Positions 1 to 8,778 of a stretch of DNA of 41,237 bases are shown piece by piece. Below the pieces are notes generated by a model that saw only the letters and a list, made by a program, of their open reading frames with translations, had not been told where the DNA came from and searched no databases. This stretch comes from a virus, in IMG/VR virus record IMGVR_UViG_3300020469_004835, positions 1-41,237 of that record; one strand, written 5' to 3'. Both the position numbers and the translations under genes were made by a program. Position 1 is the stretch's first letter; each line of letters starts with the position of its first letter.

Positions 1-33
1 TTGTAATTAAAAATTCATTTTTAGATATTTAGT

Positions 34-816
34 ATGATTACTTGTTTAGATATTTCGAATAGAGCTATTGGAAACGCTCTTTTTAATTATTATTTCTTAC
101 TTACGGTTGCAGATAAGACTGGTTATAAGCCTATTTATCCAGTTTCTCAAGAGTTTATGCATCACTCTGGCCAAAGGATACAACAATTACAATCTGGCTT
201 TAATATTGATATAGATAAGATGCCAGTAGATGAGATTAGCAAGCATTTGAAGTATATTTACAGAGAACATCAGGATAATGTTTTCGATGAAGATGTTTTC
301 AATATCAAAGATGACACTAATTTTACTGGGTATTTTCAGAATCGAAGATTCTTTAATTTGGACGATAAAAAAAATATTGAATTCAAGGACTCCATAATTG
401 AACAATCACTTTTAGTTCTAGAAAAACTTGGAGTAGAAGCTAAAGATTTTGTTTCTATTCATGTGAGGAGGGGAGATTATCTAAAAATAGACCAGCACCC
501 CGTTCAAACAATGGACTATTATAATAAAGCTGTCGATCAATTCCCAAATCGTAAATTTTTGGTATTTTCTGATGACTATGAATGGATTAAAGACAATTTC
601 GATTCAGAAAGATTTGTATGTTTCCCAACTCAAGAGGATGCGTTCATAGATTTGTATTGCATGTCGGCTTGTTCTGACAATATAATAGCGAATTCTACAT
701 TCTCTTGGTGGGGGGCTTTTTTAAATAAAAATGTGGACAAGACAATTGTTTACCCTGATAATTGGTTTAAGAGCAAAAGTGCGGAAATATTCCCAGAGGA
801 CTGGGTAAGGATATGA
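34..816 (+). CDS. GT11-family alpha-1,2-fucosyltransferase-like glycosyltransferase
   Basis: This 260-residue protein is a GT11 glycosyltransferase, a family that transfers fucose from GDP-fucose to a sugar acceptor in the cytoplasm. The donor-binding motif HVRRGDY is at residues 143-149, a GYFQNRRFF stretch that is typical of the family is near 99-107, and the C-terminal motif STFSWWGAFL is near 225; all are in the expected order. Length is close to the bacterial norm of about 280. It begins a run of overlapping plus-strand genes (its stop overlaps the next start as ATGA) that includes a GDP-mannose dehydratase, which can supply the precursor of GDP-fucose. No GDP-fucose synthase is seen, so the true donor could be another GDP-deoxysugar. 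Family assignment is firm; donor and acceptor are inferred. Confidence 0.88.
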   Translation: MITCLDISNRAIGNALFNYYFLLTVADKTGYKPIYPVSQEFMHHSGQRIQQLQSGFNIDIDKMPVDEISKHLKYIYREHQDNVFDEDVFNIKDDTNFTGYFQNRRFFNLDDKKNIEFKDSIIEQSLLVLEKLGVEAKDFVSIHVRRGDYLKIDQHPVQTMDYYNKAVDQFPNRKFLVFSDDYEWIKDNFDSERFVCFPTQEDAFIDLYCMSACSDNIIANSTFSWWGAFLNKNVDKTIVYPDNWFKSKSAEIFPEDWVRI

Positions 817-1226
817 AAAAAATAAAAAATAAAAATGGGGATGTATTGCACATCATCTATAGATTATCAGAACTAGAAGACCTAGATTTTAGAGAGGATA
901 TTTCGGATGAGTCTGAATTCCTGCAACTTGCCGCAATTAAAATCCCAGATAACCATAAATTTCGGGGACACAAACACCTAACTCTTCCTAGAGAAACAAA
1001 CATCACCCAAGAATGTTGGGTGGTTGTTAAAGGTAAAGTCAAAACATTCCATTATGATGAAGACGATAATCTCTTAGAAGAAAACATTTTGGAGGTTGGT
1101 GACGCGACTATAACTTTCAGAGGAGGTCATAATTATCAGGCTCTTGAAGAAGGTGCGCTAGTTTACGAAATAAAAACTGGCCCTTATATGGGGCAAGCAA
1201 AAGATAAAACATTTATTAATGATTAA
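813..1226 (+). CDS. Cupin-fold protein, WbuC-like, of surface-sugar clusters
   Basis: A 137-residue single-domain cupin. Histidines in FRGHKHLTL (near residues 51-59) and the following strand pattern with GKVKTFHYDEDD fit a beta-barrel metal-binding cupin, and the C-terminal YEIKTGPYMG segment resembles small cupins found in LPS and O-antigen clusters. Such proteins are often called WbuC-like or sugar isomerase-like; the reaction is not established. It overlaps the fucosyltransferase gene by four bases and the next methyltransferase by eight, so all are probably translated from one message. The cupin fold is likely; the function is unknown. Confidence 0.6.
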   Translation: MKKIKNKNGDVLHIIYRLSELEDLDFREDISDESEFLQLAAIKIPDNHKFRGHKHLTLPRETNITQECWVVVKGKVKTFHYDEDDNLLEENILEVGDATITFRGGHNYQALEEGALVYEIKTGPYMGQAKDKTFIND

Positions 1227-1776
1227 GTTAAATTTAGGCTGCGGCCCTACCAACTTTGGAGATGAATGGATTCATATTGATTCTGGTGACTACGATCACT
1301 TGGATTTGAAATTTAACTCTATTACTAATTTACGTTGGGAATCAAATTCTGTAGATGTTATTTATGCTTCTCACGTTTTAGAATATTTCGATAGACAAGA
1401 AGCTTTAGAGATTTTATCCGAATGGAAAAGGGTTCTTAAAAAAGGGGGGACTCTTCGATTAGCTGTTCCAGATTTTGATGTGATGTCTAGGCTGTATCAA
1501 GATGGAGAGTATCCATTAGATAGATTTCTTGGGCCTTTGTATGGCAAGATGGTAATGTCAGATAAAATAATTTATCACAAGACAGTCTACGACTTTGATT
1601 CAATAAGTAAGATTCTTAGTGAGGAAATTGGATTTAATTCTGTTAAGCGTTATAATTGGAGGGATACGGATCATTCTCATATTGATGATTGCTCTCAAGC
1701 GTATTTGCCCCATATGGACAAAGATAATGGAACCTTAATAAGTTTAAATGTAGAATGTAAAAAATGGACAAGTTAA
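1219..1776 (+). CDS. SAM-dependent methyltransferase (type 11-like)
   Basis: A 185-residue class I methyltransferase. The SAM-binding motif LNLGCGP lies at residues 4-10, an acidic loop follows (IHIDSGDYDHLDL), and the post-motif region VDVIYASHVLEYF with LSEWKRVLKKGGTLRLAVPD is the classic type 11 pattern around motif IV and the strand after it. It is shorter than most family members (about 200-250). Position between sugar genes suggests methylation of a sugar or glycan, but small phage methyltransferases of this type can act on other substrates. It overlaps both neighbours (8 and 13 bases). Confidence 0.82.
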   Translation: MIKLNLGCGPTNFGDEWIHIDSGDYDHLDLKFNSITNLRWESNSVDVIYASHVLEYFDRQEALEILSEWKRVLKKGGTLRLAVPDFDVMSRLYQDGEYPLDRFLGPLYGKMVMSDKIIYHKTVYDFDSISKILSEEIGFNSVKRYNWRDTDHSHIDDCSQAYLPHMDKDNGTLISLNVECKKWTS

Positions 1777-2399
1777 CGAAAAATTTAATAAAAGATCTTA
1801 TTGGCAAGAATGATCCTATCATATTGGAGGTTGGGTCTTATGATGGTGAAGATAGTCTTGAAATGTTAAAGTTAATGCCTCAAGCGGAAATTTATGCCTT
1901 TGAAGCTGATCCGACATCAATTCAACATTTTAAAGATTTAGATCATCCAGAAAAAATTGTTTTAGTAGAAAAGGCGGTAGGTAAAGAAGATGGTTATATT
2001 GATTGGTATCCTAGCCAAACCAATAACGGGGAACGTTGGTCTTTATCAAGCTCTCTTAAAAAACCATTAAATCATTTGAGAAACTACCCAACTGTTTCAT
2101 TTAAAACAGATCCAGATAAAGTAGAGTGTGTTAAATTAGACTCTTGGTCTCAAGAAAATATTGGAGAAAGTATTATAGATTTTATCTGGTGTGATGTGAA
2201 TGGAGCGGAAGAAGAAATGATTCTGGGGGCTATCGAAACCCTTCAAAACAAAACAAGATACTTTTACACAGAGTGTTTTGATACAGAACTTTGGGAAGGG
2301 CAAGTAAATACCAAATGGATTCTTGAAACTTTAGATAATTTTGAGTTTCTTGGAAAGTATGGCCACAATATTCTTCTTAAAAATAAAACCTTAGAATGA
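1764..2399 (+). CDS. FkbM-family methyltransferase
   Basis: A 211-residue FkbM-type SAM methyltransferase. The nucleotide-binding motif IILEVGSYDGEDS starts near residue 19, the acidic strand end is AEIYAFEADP, and the later CVKLDSW plus FIWCDVNGAEEEMI segments match the FkbM pattern in which an LD..D.EG-like block is conserved. Members make O-methyl groups on sugars or other small molecules. It starts inside the end of the preceding methyltransferase gene and ends in an ATGA overlap with the aminotransferase, implying coupled translation. Substrate unknown; a glycan is the most likely one from context. Confidence 0.82.
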   Translation: MDKLTKNLIKDLIGKNDPIILEVGSYDGEDSLEMLKLMPQAEIYAFEADPTSIQHFKDLDHPEKIVLVEKAVGKEDGYIDWYPSQTNNGERWSLSSSLKKPLNHLRNYPTVSFKTDPDKVECVKLDSWSQENIGESIIDFIWCDVNGAEEEMILGAIETLQNKTRYFYTECFDTELWEGQVNTKWILETLDNFEFLGKYGHNILLKNKTLE

Positions 2400-2980
2400 A
2401 GCAAGTAAAAGACTTTGAGGATAAGGTGGCTAAGTTTTTCGGGGCTAAGTATGCTGTAGCTGTAGATAGCTGCACACATGGCTTGGAACTTTGTTTGAGA
2501 ATGCAAAACATTAAAGAGCTTTGCGTTCCTAAGAGAACATATATTTCAGTTCCTTTTTTAGCAAATAAATTAGGTATTCCACTCAAATGGAAGGAAGAGT
2601 CATGGCAAGATTACTATTTTATTGAAGGGACAAATATTGCTGATGCAGCAGTTCTTTGGCGCAAGGGTAGTTATGTCCCAAATACATTTATGTGTTTGAG
2701 CTTCCAATTTCAAAAACATCTTAGTCTTGGGAGAGGTGGTATGATTCTAACCGACAACAAACAAGCCTCCGAAGATTTAAAGAAAATGTCTTATGATGGA
2801 AGGTTGCCAGATGTCCCTTGGAGAGATCAGGACATATCTAGTTTTGGGTATCATTATTACATGACCCCAGAGACAGCTCAAATAGGGTTAGATAAATTAG
2901 AGGACGCTATTAATACTAAACCCAAAAAATGGGTTATAAATGATTGGCCAGACTTGACAAAGATGAAAGTTTTTCTATAA
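2396..2980 (+). CDS. Half-length DegT/DnrJ/EryC1/StrS aminotransferase
   Basis: The 194 residues match the N-terminal PLP-binding half of DegT-family sugar aminotransferases, which transfer an amino group from glutamate to a keto-sugar nucleotide. The PLP-anchoring Asp is in ADAAVLW (D83) and the Schiff-base lysine is K107 in SFQFQKHLSLGRGG. The usual protein is 370-400 residues; the C-terminal small domain is absent and the ORF ends cleanly just before the gmd promoter and start. It could be a naturally compact enzyme, a remnant, or half of a complex. Next to GDP-mannose 4,6-dehydratase the obvious partner activity would be a perosamine-type transamination. Family firm, activity uncertain. 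Confidence 0.78.
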   Translation: MKQVKDFEDKVAKFFGAKYAVAVDSCTHGLELCLRMQNIKELCVPKRTYISVPFLANKLGIPLKWKEESWQDYYFIEGTNIADAAVLWRKGSYVPNTFMCLSFQFQKHLSLGRGGMILTDNKQASEDLKKMSYDGRLPDVPWRDQDISSFGYHYYMTPETAQIGLDKLEDAINTKPKKWVINDWPDLTKMKVFL

Positions 2981-2981
2981 T
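2954..2981 (+). promoter_or_regulatory. Sigma70-type promoter for gmd
   Basis: TTGACA at 2954-2959, a 16-base spacer, and a perfect TATAAT at 2976-2981 lie inside the end of the aminotransferase gene. Only five bases separate the TATAAT from the gmd ATG at 2987, so a transcript starting at the usual distance would have practically no leader. Confidence 0.6.
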
Positions 2982-2986
2982 AAGGC

Positions 2987-3982
2987 ATGAAGAAAAAAGC
3001 TCTTATTACTGGCATCTCAGGTCAAGACGGAAGTTACTTGGCAGAGTTACTCTTAGAAAAAGATTACGAAGTTTATGGATTTATTAGGCGGCATTCTCTA
3101 GCTAGCACTCAAGAAACTAGGGTTGATCATCTAGTCAGCAAAGGTCTAGTTAAAACTGATTATGCTGATCTTTTAGATAATTCCTCTATAAATCGTTTGA
3201 TGGGTCTTATTCGACCAGATGAGATTTACAATCTTGCAGCTCAAAGCCACGTTAGAGTCAGCTTTGATGTTCCTCAATTTACTTTGCAAACAAATATGAT
3301 AGGAACTCTGAACATGCTTGAAGCATATCGTTTCTGTTGCCCAGAAGCTAAATTTTATCAAGCGAGTTCTTCTGAGATGTTCGGTAATGAGATCGATGAA
3401 GATGGGTTTCAAAGAGAAACTACTCAAATGAAGCCTGTTAGTCCTTATGGGTGTTCTAAGTTAGCTGCTCATTGTATCGTAAGAAATTATCGTAATTCTT
3501 ATAATTTGTTTGCTTCTAACGGCATTTTATTTAATCACGAGTCCCCTCGTAGGGGAGAAAACTTTGTTACCGCAAAAATAGCTAAAGCTGTAGCAGCAAT
3601 CCACTTGGGATTACAGGAGGATTTGGTTCTAGGAAATTTGGAATCTTATAGGGACTGGGGTCATTCTAAAGATTATGTAAAAGCAATGCATGCTATTTTG
3701 CAGCACCACGAACCAGAAGATTTTGTTATTTCTTCAATGCAGACTCATTCTGTTAGGGATTTTTGCGAGGAAGCATTTGGTTTTGTTGATCTAGATTACA
3801 AGGATTTTGTTAAGAGCGATCCGAAGTTTTATAGGCCAGAAGAGTTGAAAAAGCTAAAGGGCGACTCGTCTAGAGCTAGAAAAACTCTTAATTGGGAGCC
3901 AGAATTTGACTTTAAAGGCTTGGTTGCAGATATGGTTTCTTACTGGATTAATGAATTATCTGTTGACAACAATCAAAATTAG
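2987..3982 (+). CDS. gmd: GDP-mannose 4,6-dehydratase
   Basis: A 331-residue extended short-chain dehydrogenase that converts GDP-D-mannose to GDP-4-keto-6-deoxy-D-mannose, the branch point to GDP-fucose, GDP-rhamnose and GDP-perosamine. The NADP-binding motif GISGQDGSYLAE is at residues 9-20, the active-site segment ASSSEMFGN is present, and the catalytic YGCSK (YxxxK) follows. The substrate-binding stretch NHESPRRGENFVT is diagnostic for Gmd. Length is slightly under the usual 345-370. It has its own promoter immediately upstream. With the fucosyltransferase and DegT gene it forms a minimal deoxysugar pathway; the reductase or epimerase that would finish GDP-fucose is not seen here. Confidence 0.93.
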   Translation: MKKKALITGISGQDGSYLAELLLEKDYEVYGFIRRHSLASTQETRVDHLVSKGLVKTDYADLLDNSSINRLMGLIRPDEIYNLAAQSHVRVSFDVPQFTLQTNMIGTLNMLEAYRFCCPEAKFYQASSSEMFGNEIDEDGFQRETTQMKPVSPYGCSKLAAHCIVRNYRNSYNLFASNGILFNHESPRRGENFVTAKIAKAVAAIHLGLQEDLVLGNLESYRDWGHSKDYVKAMHAILQHHEPEDFVISSMQTHSVRDFCEEAFGFVDLDYKDFVKSDPKFYRPEELKKLKGDSSRARKTLNWEPEFDFKGLVADMVSYWINELSVDNNQN

Positions 3983-3996
3983 ATTAAGGTTCCTTT

Positions 3997-4443
3997 ATGC
4001 CGAGGGGTAAAAAGGAATGTCCAAAGTGTTCTGCTTTGTGTTCTAGCCGAGCTTTAGAGTGTGAGTGTGGGTTTATATTTAAAAACCACAAAAAAACACC
4101 CAAAAAGCCTACTTATTTTAGAGAGAGGCAGCAGTTTATAAAGAGGATGCTGAATAATCAGCCTTCAACGAATTACAAGCTGGATATGATCACAGCTACG
4201 AAGGTTTTCAAGCGCTTTGAAAATGATGCTGATTTTTTGTTGAAGGTTAAGCCTCCATTTAAGTTTGATGGGTCAATAAAATATTTTTTAACCAAAGATG
4301 GATTAGAATACTTAGACAAGAAGCTCAGAGAATTTTACTACAAGCCAAAAAACTCCGAAAAAATGGTTGACCATAGGCTCAAATTCGGAGAAGATATATT
4401 GATCGAAAAAAGAAAAACCCTGAGAGATTTTTTAGATGAGTAA
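3997..4443 (+). CDS. Zinc-ribbon protein of unknown function
   Basis: A 148-residue basic protein with an N-terminal zinc ribbon: CPKC at residues 8-11 and a second pair in CECG near 23-26. The remainder is lysine-rich with predicted alpha-helical character and no motif I recognise. It directly precedes the recombinase gene and overlaps it by eight bases, so it is probably part of the replication and recombination operon and might bind nucleic acid. AAGG sits about seven bases before the ATG. Function is an inference from context only. Confidence 0.6.
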   Translation: MPRGKKECPKCSALCSSRALECECGFIFKNHKKTPKKPTYFRERQQFIKRMLNNQPSTNYKLDMITATKVFKRFENDADFLLKVKPPFKFDGSIKYFLTKDGLEYLDKKLREFYYKPKNSEKMVDHRLKFGEDILIEKRKTLRDFLDE

Positions 4444-5563
4444 GAAAAGCGCAAAAGAAACAATCGGCACTTCGCAATTTATGTCGAAGTTTTTTAAGAG
4501 TAACAAAGAGTTTCATTACAATTATGAAGATACTGCGAAGCCTTATATAGTTTCGACTGGTTCTTTGATTTTAGACCAGTTTATTGGTGGTGGTCTTGGA
4601 GCTGGTTTGCAGCGTTTTATCGGCTGCAATGAAGGAGGTAAAACAAACGAGGCTCTTCATGTTATGAAGAACATGCTTGAGACAGTAGAGAAAACCAAGG
4701 GTCTTTATATTAAAGCAGAGGGTCGCCTATCAGGAGACATCCAAAAGCGTTCTGGATTGAAGTTTGTGACTGACCCAGAAGATTGGGAAGTCGGCACTTG
4801 CCTTGTTTGGGAGTGCAATATTTATGATGTAGTTTTCGATGGTCTTAGAGAACTACTAAAGAATAACCCAGATAAAGAAAAATTTTGCATTGTCATCGAC
4901 AGTATGGATGGCTTGATTCCTAAATCTGACCTAGAGAAGACTACCAGTGACGCAGCAAAAGTTGCAGCAGGTGCATCTTTAACTTCAGATTTCTTAAAGC
5001 GAGTTAGTCTTGGGATGGGTAAATTTGGTCACATGTGCATTATGATCTCTCAGGTTCGGTCAACTATTAAGACGAGTCAGTATGCAGCTAGTGATCCAAA
5101 CAACCAAACCAATTCTAGCGGTGGCAATGCAGCACTTCACTATCCAGACTGGATCATTAACTTCGAAAAGAGAAATCAGGCCGACTTGATCTTGCAAGAC
5201 CAAAAGGCAAGGCCAAGCCCAGAGAATCCAATCATTGGGCATTATGCCAAGGTTCATATTCAAAAGTCTACGAATGAGAGCACAGGGATGCGTATCCGCT
5301 ATCCAATTAAGCATGGTCGATCTGATGGAAAGTCTATCTGGATTGAGCGTGAGATTATTGAAATGCTGCTAATGTGGAACTTTATTGAGAAGTCAGCTTC
5401 TTGGTTTAAGTTTGATGAGGAGTTGATCAAATATCTTGACGATAGAGGCATTGAACTTCAGGAGAAGTATCAAGGAATGAAGGCTTTGTATGATCTCTTG
5501 GAGAGCAACGAAGAGGTGACAAAAGCAATGCACTTATTTATTGCTGAAAACGTTTTCGCATGA
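4436..5563 (+). CDS. RecA/UvsX-like recombinase
   Basis: A 375-residue RecA-fold ATPase that should form filaments on single-stranded DNA and catalyse strand exchange in recombination-dependent replication. After a targeting stretch (TGSLILDQFIGGGL, residues 41-54) comes the Walker A motif GCNEGGKT (63-70). A Walker B-like strand reads FCIVIDSMDGL, and the segment MCIMISQVRS is the usual DNA-binding loop neighbourhood. Length fits UvsX-type phage recombinases. The gene overlaps the zinc-ribbon gene upstream and the nuclease downstream (ATGA), forming one replication operon with helicase, primase and polymerase. Confidence 0.88.
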   Translation: MSKKSAKETIGTSQFMSKFFKSNKEFHYNYEDTAKPYIVSTGSLILDQFIGGGLGAGLQRFIGCNEGGKTNEALHVMKNMLETVEKTKGLYIKAEGRLSGDIQKRSGLKFVTDPEDWEVGTCLVWECNIYDVVFDGLRELLKNNPDKEKFCIVIDSMDGLIPKSDLEKTTSDAAKVAAGASLTSDFLKRVSLGMGKFGHMCIMISQVRSTIKTSQYAASDPNNQTNSSGGNAALHYPDWIINFEKRNQADLILQDQKARPSPENPIIGHYAKVHIQKSTNESTGMRIRYPIKHGRSDGKSIWIEREIIEMLLMWNFIEKSASWFKFDEELIKYLDDRGIELQEKYQGMKALYDLLESNEEVTKAMHLFIAENVFA

Positions 5564-5967
5564 TCTTTTTAACGACAACTGGTCGGGAACAAAAGCTCAA
5601 AAACTCTACAAAGTATTTAATTGATTGGGACAAAAAGTGTCGGAGTAAGCTTCAAAAAAAAGTTAAAGATCTCTTATATTCAAATTGGGTTTCTGATGTT
5701 GTTTTCGAGGAGCTTCCCGTTCTTGGGACACGAATGACATTAGACTTTTACAACGCAAATAAAAAACTTGCAGTAGAGGTGGATGGTAATCAACATTACA
5801 AATACAACAAGTTCTTCCACTCAAACTCTAGGCAAAATTTCCTTTCTCAATTGCAGAGAGATGAGAAAAAGGAGTATTTTTGTGAAATTAACCAAATTAA
5901 GCTTGTCAGAATATTGGAAAGGGATACCATTGACGAGGAGCTTCTAAGAGCATTAGACATTATATGA
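5560..5967 (+). CDS. Vsr/DUF559-like PD-(D/E)XK endonuclease
   Basis: A 135-residue protein with a very-short-patch-repair-like nuclease core. The strand LDFYNANKKLAVEVDGNQH carries the catalytic Asp and Glu spacing typical of the D...E-x-D pattern, followed by RDEKKEYFCEINQIKLVRI, where family members place the helix and strand that contact DNA. It could be a structure-specific repair or resolution nuclease acting with the recombinase, or a small selfish endonuclease. Four-base overlaps on both sides tie it to the operon, favouring a house-keeping replication role. Confidence 0.68.
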   Translation: MIFLTTTGREQKLKNSTKYLIDWDKKCRSKLQKKVKDLLYSNWVSDVVFEELPVLGTRMTLDFYNANKKLAVEVDGNQHYKYNKFFHSNSRQNFLSQLQRDEKKEYFCEINQIKLVRILERDTIDEELLRALDII

Positions 5968-6185
5968 ACAATTTTGACAAAACGGATAATACGTTACCTA
6001 TAAGCATTCTAACGAAGCTTTTTGATTGCACGGGTTCTGGGAGTGGAGGAAACAAGGGATTCTTCCTTTATTACATTAATGATGCGGGTCAACCTACTTT
6101 TGCAACCAAGACAGAAAATACTTGTGTCGATATGGCTTTGAGTAAGTTGGTAGAAATTTCTTTGGACGAGGGGGGTAATCGATGA
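5964..6185 (+). CDS. Small hypothetical protein in replication operon
   Basis: A 73-residue acidic protein. It has a central GSGSGGNKGFFLYYINDAG stretch and no recognisable motif. It overlaps the nuclease stop and the helicase start by four bases each, so it is co-translated with replication proteins. It could be a helicase accessory or loader, but nothing in the sequence shows this. Confidence 0.55.
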   Translation: MNNFDKTDNTLPISILTKLFDCTGSGSGGNKGFFLYYINDAGQPTFATKTENTCVDMALSKLVEISLDEGGNR

Positions 6186-7732
6186 TATCTAGCATGGATC
6201 TAGAGAAGACTGTATTGAAGGGTCTTCTCCAGCACCCTCACAAGTGGGCTGAAGTTTCAGTATTTCTCAATGAGAAAGATTTCTTCAGTGAGGACTCTCA
6301 GGTTCATCTTTCTATTTTTAAATTGATCCGCAATGCATCGAATAATATGGAGTCAATTGATGACACTATTCTTATTCCAAGATTGGAGCAACTAAAGGTG
6401 AGCTTTCCAGACAGTATCGACCTACCAGAATATATCCGCTCTCTTGTTTATCATAAGATAACAGAAGATATCTTTATTTCTTCAGTGAGGGAGTTGAAAA
6501 AGTTCTCTGCTCGTAGAGAGATTTATCGCTCCGCAAGGGACGTAGCGTCTTACGTCAAGAAGATCGATCCTGATGTAAAATATTCAGAAATTATAGATAA
6601 AGCTGACGAGATTTACAATAAAAACATCAAAGACTTTGAGTTCACTGATGAGGGGCCAATCAACCTTTTTGATATGATGGAAGATTTGGTTGAAGATAGG
6701 GGAAACAATCCTATTGAAGAATCTGGATTAATGGGGCCACATGAAAGAATAAACGAGATTTACGGATCTCTACTTCTAGAGGGTAACATCTCCGTTATTG
6801 TCGCTCGTTCTGGCGTGGGAAAGACTCAGTTCTGCATGGATTACACAATAAGAACTGGAGCTAAATACAATATTCCTGTCTTACATTTTGACAATGGTGA
6901 AATGAGTGAAGAGGAGCTTATTTTTCGTCAATGTTCTGCAATGAGCGGCATACCTGTTTACCTCTTGCAAAGTGGGAAGTGGAGGACTTCTAGTTATAAG
7001 AATTGGTCTGTTGAAGAGGTTGTAGCAAAGGTTCGTCAAACTTGGGATAAGATAAAGTCTGGTAATATGCAGTTTTATTATGTGAATGTTGCTGGTATGT
7101 CTGCTGAAGAAATGTGCTCTTATCTAAAAAGGTATTACTACTCTAAAGTTGGCAGGGGTAATAAAATGATCTTTAGTTTTGATTATATCAAGACAGACTT
7201 CAACAGTGTTGGCAAAAACGATTCTGGTTGGCAGCAAGTTTCTTTGATGGTTCACTTGTTCAAGCAAACTATCCATAGGGATTTGTGTTTTGATGGCAAG
7301 CCCTGCGTTTCAATGATGACTTCTGTTCAAGCAAATAGACTTGGGATTACGGGTAACAGGGGAACAGATTCAATAGTCGATAATGAAAGTGTAGTTTCTC
7401 TTTCTGATGGGATCACTCAATTTTGTTCTCATTTGTTTTTATTGAGGAGGAAAGTCCCAGATGAAATTCATGAAGATGGAGATCGATTCGGAACTCACAA
7501 GCTAGTAAATCTTAAAGCTCGTCATCTAGGTAAAAACCCTCTTCGTGACATTAATCCCATAGAAATGCCAGATGGCTCTAATCGCAAGAATTTTATAAAC
7601 TTGAATATTCAAAACTTTAGAATCGAAGAGCGCGGAGACCTTCAGGATATTGTTAATTCTATTAATAACGTTGATGTTAATTTGGAGTCTAGCAACGAAA
7701 GTGATGACATCCCAATCAGTCTTTCGCAATGA
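6182..7732 (+). CDS. DnaB-like replicative DNA helicase
   Basis: A 516-residue hexameric helicase that would unwind DNA at the fork. The N-terminal 120 residues match the DnaB N-domain (LEKTVLKGLLQHPHKW...DFFSEDSQVHLSIF), and the RecA-like ATPase domain starts near 190 with Walker A ARSGVGKT around 209-216. The strand NKMIFSFDYIKTDF occupies the Walker B place and VQANRLG the motif H4-like region. It is preceded by a good ribosome site (GAGGGGGG) and overlaps the primase gene by four bases, matching the usual helicase-primase partnership. The C-terminal 40 residues are acidic and poorly conserved. Confidence 0.9.
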   Translation: MISSMDLEKTVLKGLLQHPHKWAEVSVFLNEKDFFSEDSQVHLSIFKLIRNASNNMESIDDTILIPRLEQLKVSFPDSIDLPEYIRSLVYHKITEDIFISSVRELKKFSARREIYRSARDVASYVKKIDPDVKYSEIIDKADEIYNKNIKDFEFTDEGPINLFDMMEDLVEDRGNNPIEESGLMGPHERINEIYGSLLLEGNISVIVARSGVGKTQFCMDYTIRTGAKYNIPVLHFDNGEMSEEELIFRQCSAMSGIPVYLLQSGKWRTSSYKNWSVEEVVAKVRQTWDKIKSGNMQFYYVNVAGMSAEEMCSYLKRYYYSKVGRGNKMIFSFDYIKTDFNSVGKNDSGWQQVSLMVHLFKQTIHRDLCFDGKPCVSMMTSVQANRLGITGNRGTDSIVDNESVVSLSDGITQFCSHLFLLRRKVPDEIHEDGDRFGTHKLVNLKARHLGKNPLRDINPIEMPDGSNRKNFINLNIQNFRIEERGDLQDIVNSINNVDVNLESSNESDDIPISLSQ

Positions 7733-8778
7733 CCGATTACAAATCTGTTTTAGAAGATCTTGGTTATCGACTAAAAGATCATGGCTCTTATTGGAGAACT
7801 AGCGCTGTATATAGGTCTGGTGATAATTCTACAGCACTACAGATTTATAAAGATACTGGGGTTTGGAAAGATTATGTGGAAGACTCTATGTTTCTCCCCT
7901 TTGAAGCCTTACTTCAGAAAACTTTAAATACTAATGACAAAAGTATTTTAAGCTCTTACCTAAAGAGTAATAGTGTAAATATATATGAACGCTCTGCTCA
8001 AAAAAAACTTTTGAATGAAGAAAAAACATATCCAGATTCTTGCTTAAATCGCTTGCTACCCCATTATGACTTTTATTTGAACAGGGGTATATCAGAAGAC
8101 ACTTTGAAGAAGTTCAAGTGCGGATTGGCAATGTCTGGAAAAATGTATCAGCGAGTCATATTCCCCATTTGCCGCCCTGACGGGAGGATACATGGCTTTT
8201 CGGGCCGAAAGGTAACGGATGACCCTAGACCTAAATGGTTGCACAATGGGAGGTGTTCTGATTGGTTTTATCCATATTATACAATTGATAAAGTTCGAAC
8301 TGCTATTGAAGAAAGTCGCAGTGTTTATGTTGTAGAATCGATTGGAGATTGTATTTCATTATTTGATGCTGGAATCAAAAATGTTCTTGTTTCTTTCGGT
8401 CTTAATATTTCACCTAAGTTCATATCTAAGCTGCATGGCTTGCCCTTAGATAAAATTTTTATTGCATTTAATAATGATTTTAATTCAGGTTCTAACAGGG
8501 GATTTGAAGGTTCAATTAAGTCTATATTCAAGCTCTGCGATCAAATTGATTTTGATAAAGTATTTTTTTCTCCACCTCCAGAAAATGATTTCGGAGACAT
8601 GGATAAAGACCAAATAAACAAATATGTTGAATATTGTGCATCAATTAAGCATAATGAAACAATAGCCAACGTTATTGATTTTGCCAAAGAGATGAATAAA
8701 CGTGGGGTCAATAAAACATTTACTTCTAATTTACGGAAGTTCGAAAAAAAATACGACTTCCATTATGGAGAAATCTGA
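7729..8778 (+). CDS. DnaG-like primase with TOPRIM domain
   Basis: A 349-residue primase that would lay RNA primers for the polymerase. The N-terminal region has the shape of a DnaG zinc domain (YRSGDNSTALQIYKDTGVWKDY) but lacks the cysteines that hold zinc. The centre contains the DnaG core signature FPICRPDGRIHGFSGR, then a TOPRIM domain with the catalytic Glu in VYVVESIGDCISL and acidic residues in FIAFNNDFN. The expected DxD is here NND, so metal binding may differ. No DnaB-binding C-terminal domain of normal size is evident. It lies between the helicase and a RecB-like nuclease, with overlaps. Confidence 0.84.
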   Translation: MTDYKSVLEDLGYRLKDHGSYWRTSAVYRSGDNSTALQIYKDTGVWKDYVEDSMFLPFEALLQKTLNTNDKSILSSYLKSNSVNIYERSAQKKLLNEEKTYPDSCLNRLLPHYDFYLNRGISEDTLKKFKCGLAMSGKMYQRVIFPICRPDGRIHGFSGRKVTDDPRPKWLHNGRCSDWFYPYYTIDKVRTAIEESRSVYVVESIGDCISLFDAGIKNVLVSFGLNISPKFISKLHGLPLDKIFIAFNNDFNSGSNRGFEGSIKSIFKLCDQIDFDKVFFSPPPENDFGDMDKDQINKYVEYCASIKHNETIANVIDFAKEMNKRGVNKTFTSNLRKFEKKYDFHYGEI

